Assembly (NCBI GenBank): GCA_945957245.1
Contig: CAMFLD010000130.1
Location: 1 to 7,376, forward strand
DNA: 7,376 nt
Origin: an uncultured Flavobacterium sp.
GTDB taxonomy: Bacteria > Bacteroidota > Bacteroidia > Flavobacteriales > Flavobacteriaceae
Direction: 5' to 3'
In this document: in pieces, positions 5,835 to 7,376 of the stretch
Layout of the letters: the number at the start of each line of letters is the position of its first letter
Position numbering within the stretch: position 1 is the stretch's first letter
Notes under the pieces: model-generated
What the model was told of the DNA's origin: nothing
What the model saw: only the letters and a program-made list of their open reading frames with translations
Databases searched by the model: none
Position numbers and translations under genes: made by a program

Positions 5835-7364
5835 CTATTCCCATTCTATAGTGGCAGGTGGTTTTGAGCTAATATCATACACTACTCTGTTTACTCCTTT
5901 TACCTTATTGATGATTTCATTTGAAATTTTCATCAGAAACTCATACGGCAAATGTACCCAGTCAGCGGTCATTCCGTCTGTAGATTCAACGGCACGGAGT
6001 GCTACTACTTTTTCATAAGTACGCTCGTCACCCATTACTCCGACACTGTTAACAGGCAGTAAAATAGCACCTGCCTGCCATACTTTGTCATATAAACCGT
6101 GTTCTTTGAGTCCATTGATAAAAATAGCATCAACCTCTTGTAGTATTCTTACTTTTTCTTCTGTGATTGCTCCCAAAATCCTGATGGACAATCCCGGCCC
6201 CGGAAATGGGTGCCTTCCTAAGAGTTCTGCATCAATATCTAATGTTTTACCCACTCGGCGCACTTCATCTTTAAACAACATTCGTAGTGGCTCAACTATT
6301 TTTAATTTCATATAATCAGGCAGTCCGCCTACATTGTGATGCGATTTGATGGTGGCTGATGGTCCTTTTACCGAAACCGATTCAATCACATCCGGGTAAA
6401 TAGTTCCTTGTGCCAACCATGTAACATCTTCTATCTGATGTGCTTCGTCATCAAATACTTCAATAAAAACCCTTCCTATTGCTTTACGTTTAGCTTCAGG
6501 TTCTTCAACACCATCAAGAGCTGCAAGGAAACGTGCGGAAGCATCGACTCCTTTAACATTCAACCCCATACCTTTGTATTGATTCAATACATTCTCAAAT
6601 TCGTTTTTACGGAGAAGTCCGTTATTGACAAAAATGCAATACAGGTTTTTACCTATGGCTTTATTCAAAAGTACGGCTGCTACTGTAGAATCTACACCTC
6701 CGGAAAGACCAAGAACAACTTTGTCGTTACCTACTTTAGATTGTATTTCTTTCACGCAGTCTTCTACGAATGCATTTGGTGTAAAGTTTTGAGGAACTTT
6801 AGCAATCTTCACCAGGAAATTTTCAAGGATTTGTTTCCCATCAGTCGAATGATAAACTTCTGGGTGGAATTGGATGGCATAAGTTGTTTCTCCTTGAATT
6901 CGGTAAGCCGCATTCTCAACATCTTTAGTACTGGCCAAAAGAATTCCATTGACAGGTAATTTTTTAATAGTGTCACTGTGGCTCATCCAAACTTGGGAGT
7001 TTAGAGCTACATCATCAAGAAAATCCTCATCGTCTTTTATAAAAGAAAGGTTTGCCCTTCCGTATTCACGGATATTACTTGGAGCCACTTCACCGCCATC
7101 GAAATGCGCCAAATATTGCGCACCATAACAAACAGCGAGTAAAGGAAGTTTTCCCCGAATTTGAGATAAATCAGGATGAGGAGCATCTTCAGCTCTAACG
7201 GAATAAGGGCTACCCGAAAGGATAACTGCTTTGTAGGACGATAAATCATCTGGAAAATGATTAAAAGGGAAGATTTCACAAAAGATATTCAATTCCCTTA
7301 CGCGGCGGGCAATGAGTTGTGTGTATTGCGAGCCAAAATCTAAAATAAGTACGTTGTGTTGCAT
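5835..7364 (-). CDS. guaA: GMP synthase (glutamine-hydrolysing)
   Basis: GuaA converts XMP, ATP and glutamine to GMP in the cytosol. The 509-residue protein is complete. Residues 5-190 are the class I glutamine amidotransferase domain: LDFGSQYTQLIARRVRE at 9-25, nucleophile Cys79 in AVCYGAQ, His167 and Glu169 in QFHPEV. Residues about 205-390 are the ATP pyrophosphatase domain with the P-loop SGGVDS at 221-226 and RHPFPGPGLSIRILG at 384-398. The C-terminal dimerisation domain ends with the family hallmark KPPATIEWE. I chose the ATG at 7364-7362 (MQHNVLILDF). The in-frame TTG at 7370, two codons upstream, is part of the TACTTTTG promoter element and is unlikely to be a start. The gene stands alone: the next gene downstream has its own promoter and a 97-base spacer. 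No key residue is missing. Confidence 0.98.
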   Translation of the reverse strand: MQHNVLILDFGSQYTQLIARRVRELNIFCEIFPFNHFPDDLSSYKAVILSGSPYSVRAEDAPHPDLSQIRGKLPLLAVCYGAQYLAHFDGGEVAPSNIREYGRANLSFIKDDEDFLDDVALNSQVWMSHSDTIKKLPVNGILLASTKDVENAAYRIQGETTYAIQFHPEVYHSTDGKQILENFLVKIAKVPQNFTPNAFVEDCVKEIQSKVGNDKVVLGLSGGVDSTVAAVLLNKAIGKNLYCIFVNNGLLRKNEFENVLNQYKGMGLNVKGVDASARFLAALDGVEEPEAKRKAIGRVFIEVFDDEAHQIEDVTWLAQGTIYPDVIESVSVKGPSATIKSHHNVGGLPDYMKLKIVEPLRMLFKDEVRRVGKTLDIDAELLGRHPFPGPGLSIRILGAITEEKVRILQEVDAIFINGLKEHGLYDKVWQAGAILLPVNSVGVMGDERTYEKVVALRAVESTDGMTADWVHLPYEFLMKISNEIINKVKGVNRVVYDISSKPPATIEWE

Positions 7365-7367
7365 GCG

Positions 7368-7375
7368 CAAAAGTA
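7368..7375 (-). promoter_or_regulatory. Probable -7 element of the guaA promoter, adjacent to the ATG
   Basis: The minus strand carries TACTTTTG at 7375-7368, a full match to TAnnTTTG, followed by CGC and the guaA ATG. The -33 half, if present, lies beyond the right edge. Only three bases separate the element from the start codon, so the start site would be at or next to the A of ATG. Confidence 0.5.
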
Positions 7376-7376
7376 C

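Noticed and set aside
6408..6959. 183-codon plus-strand open frame
   Set aside because: It lies wholly antisense within guaA, whose protein is fully conserved here. The product is aromatic- and cysteine-rich, as expected from a shadow frame.
7365..7370. guaA start at TTG 7370
   Set aside because: This TTG is the end of the presumed -7 element TACTTTTG. The ATG two codons later gives the family's normal N-terminus.
7359..7370. TTGC-ATGC-GCAA hairpin at the guaA start as an operator
   Set aside because: A 4-bp stem overlapping the start codon and promoter is easily explained by chance and by the fixed coding and promoter bases.

Overview
The window looks like chromosomal housekeeping DNA from a member of the Bacteroidota, most probably Flavobacterium or a close relative in the Flavobacteriaceae. 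The evidence is AT-rich DNA with A/T-dense spacers, promoters resembling the Bacteroidota TTG / TAnnTTTG consensus instead of TTGACA / TATAAT, almost no Shine-Dalgarno sequences, and proteins that read as flavobacterial (GuaA starting MQHNVLILDFGSQYTQ, a YidC with a short charged N-terminus, a LysM plus PBP1-fold protein). These assignments come from reading the sequence, not from a database search.

All eight genes lie on the minus strand, so transcription runs from high to low coordinates. In that order: guaA (GMP synthase); a secreted four-LysM protein with a periplasmic-binding-protein-like C-terminus, overlapping by one base an OsmC-family gene; a tight cluster of three small uncharacterised genes (DUF4190-type membrane protein, divergent DUF2752-type membrane protein, DUF3820/YpeB-type cytosolic protein); then pyrG (CTP synthase) followed 23 bases later by the start of yidC, which runs off the left edge. 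No spacer exceeds about 130 bases, and I saw no RNA gene, insertion sequence, CRISPR array or phage remnant.

Four transcription units are likely: guaA; LysM-osmC; the DUF trio; and pyrG-yidC. guaA and pyrG both carry TACTTTTGC directly upstream. In guaA this element sits so close to the ATG that the mRNA may be leaderless. In pyrG it precedes a T6 run and a leader without any G. A 19-bp imperfect inverted repeat separates the DUF trio from pyrG and overlaps both the stop codon of one gene and the promoter region of the other.

The two nucleotide enzymes are related in logic: each uses a class I glutamine amidotransferase domain to aminate a nucleotide (XMP to GMP, UTP to CTP). YidC and the LysM protein serve the cell envelope. 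I found no clear defence system, biosynthetic cluster or other novel system. The most open questions are the LysM-PBP1 protein, the DUF trio with its altered cysteine motif, and the unusual 5' ends of guaA and pyrG.
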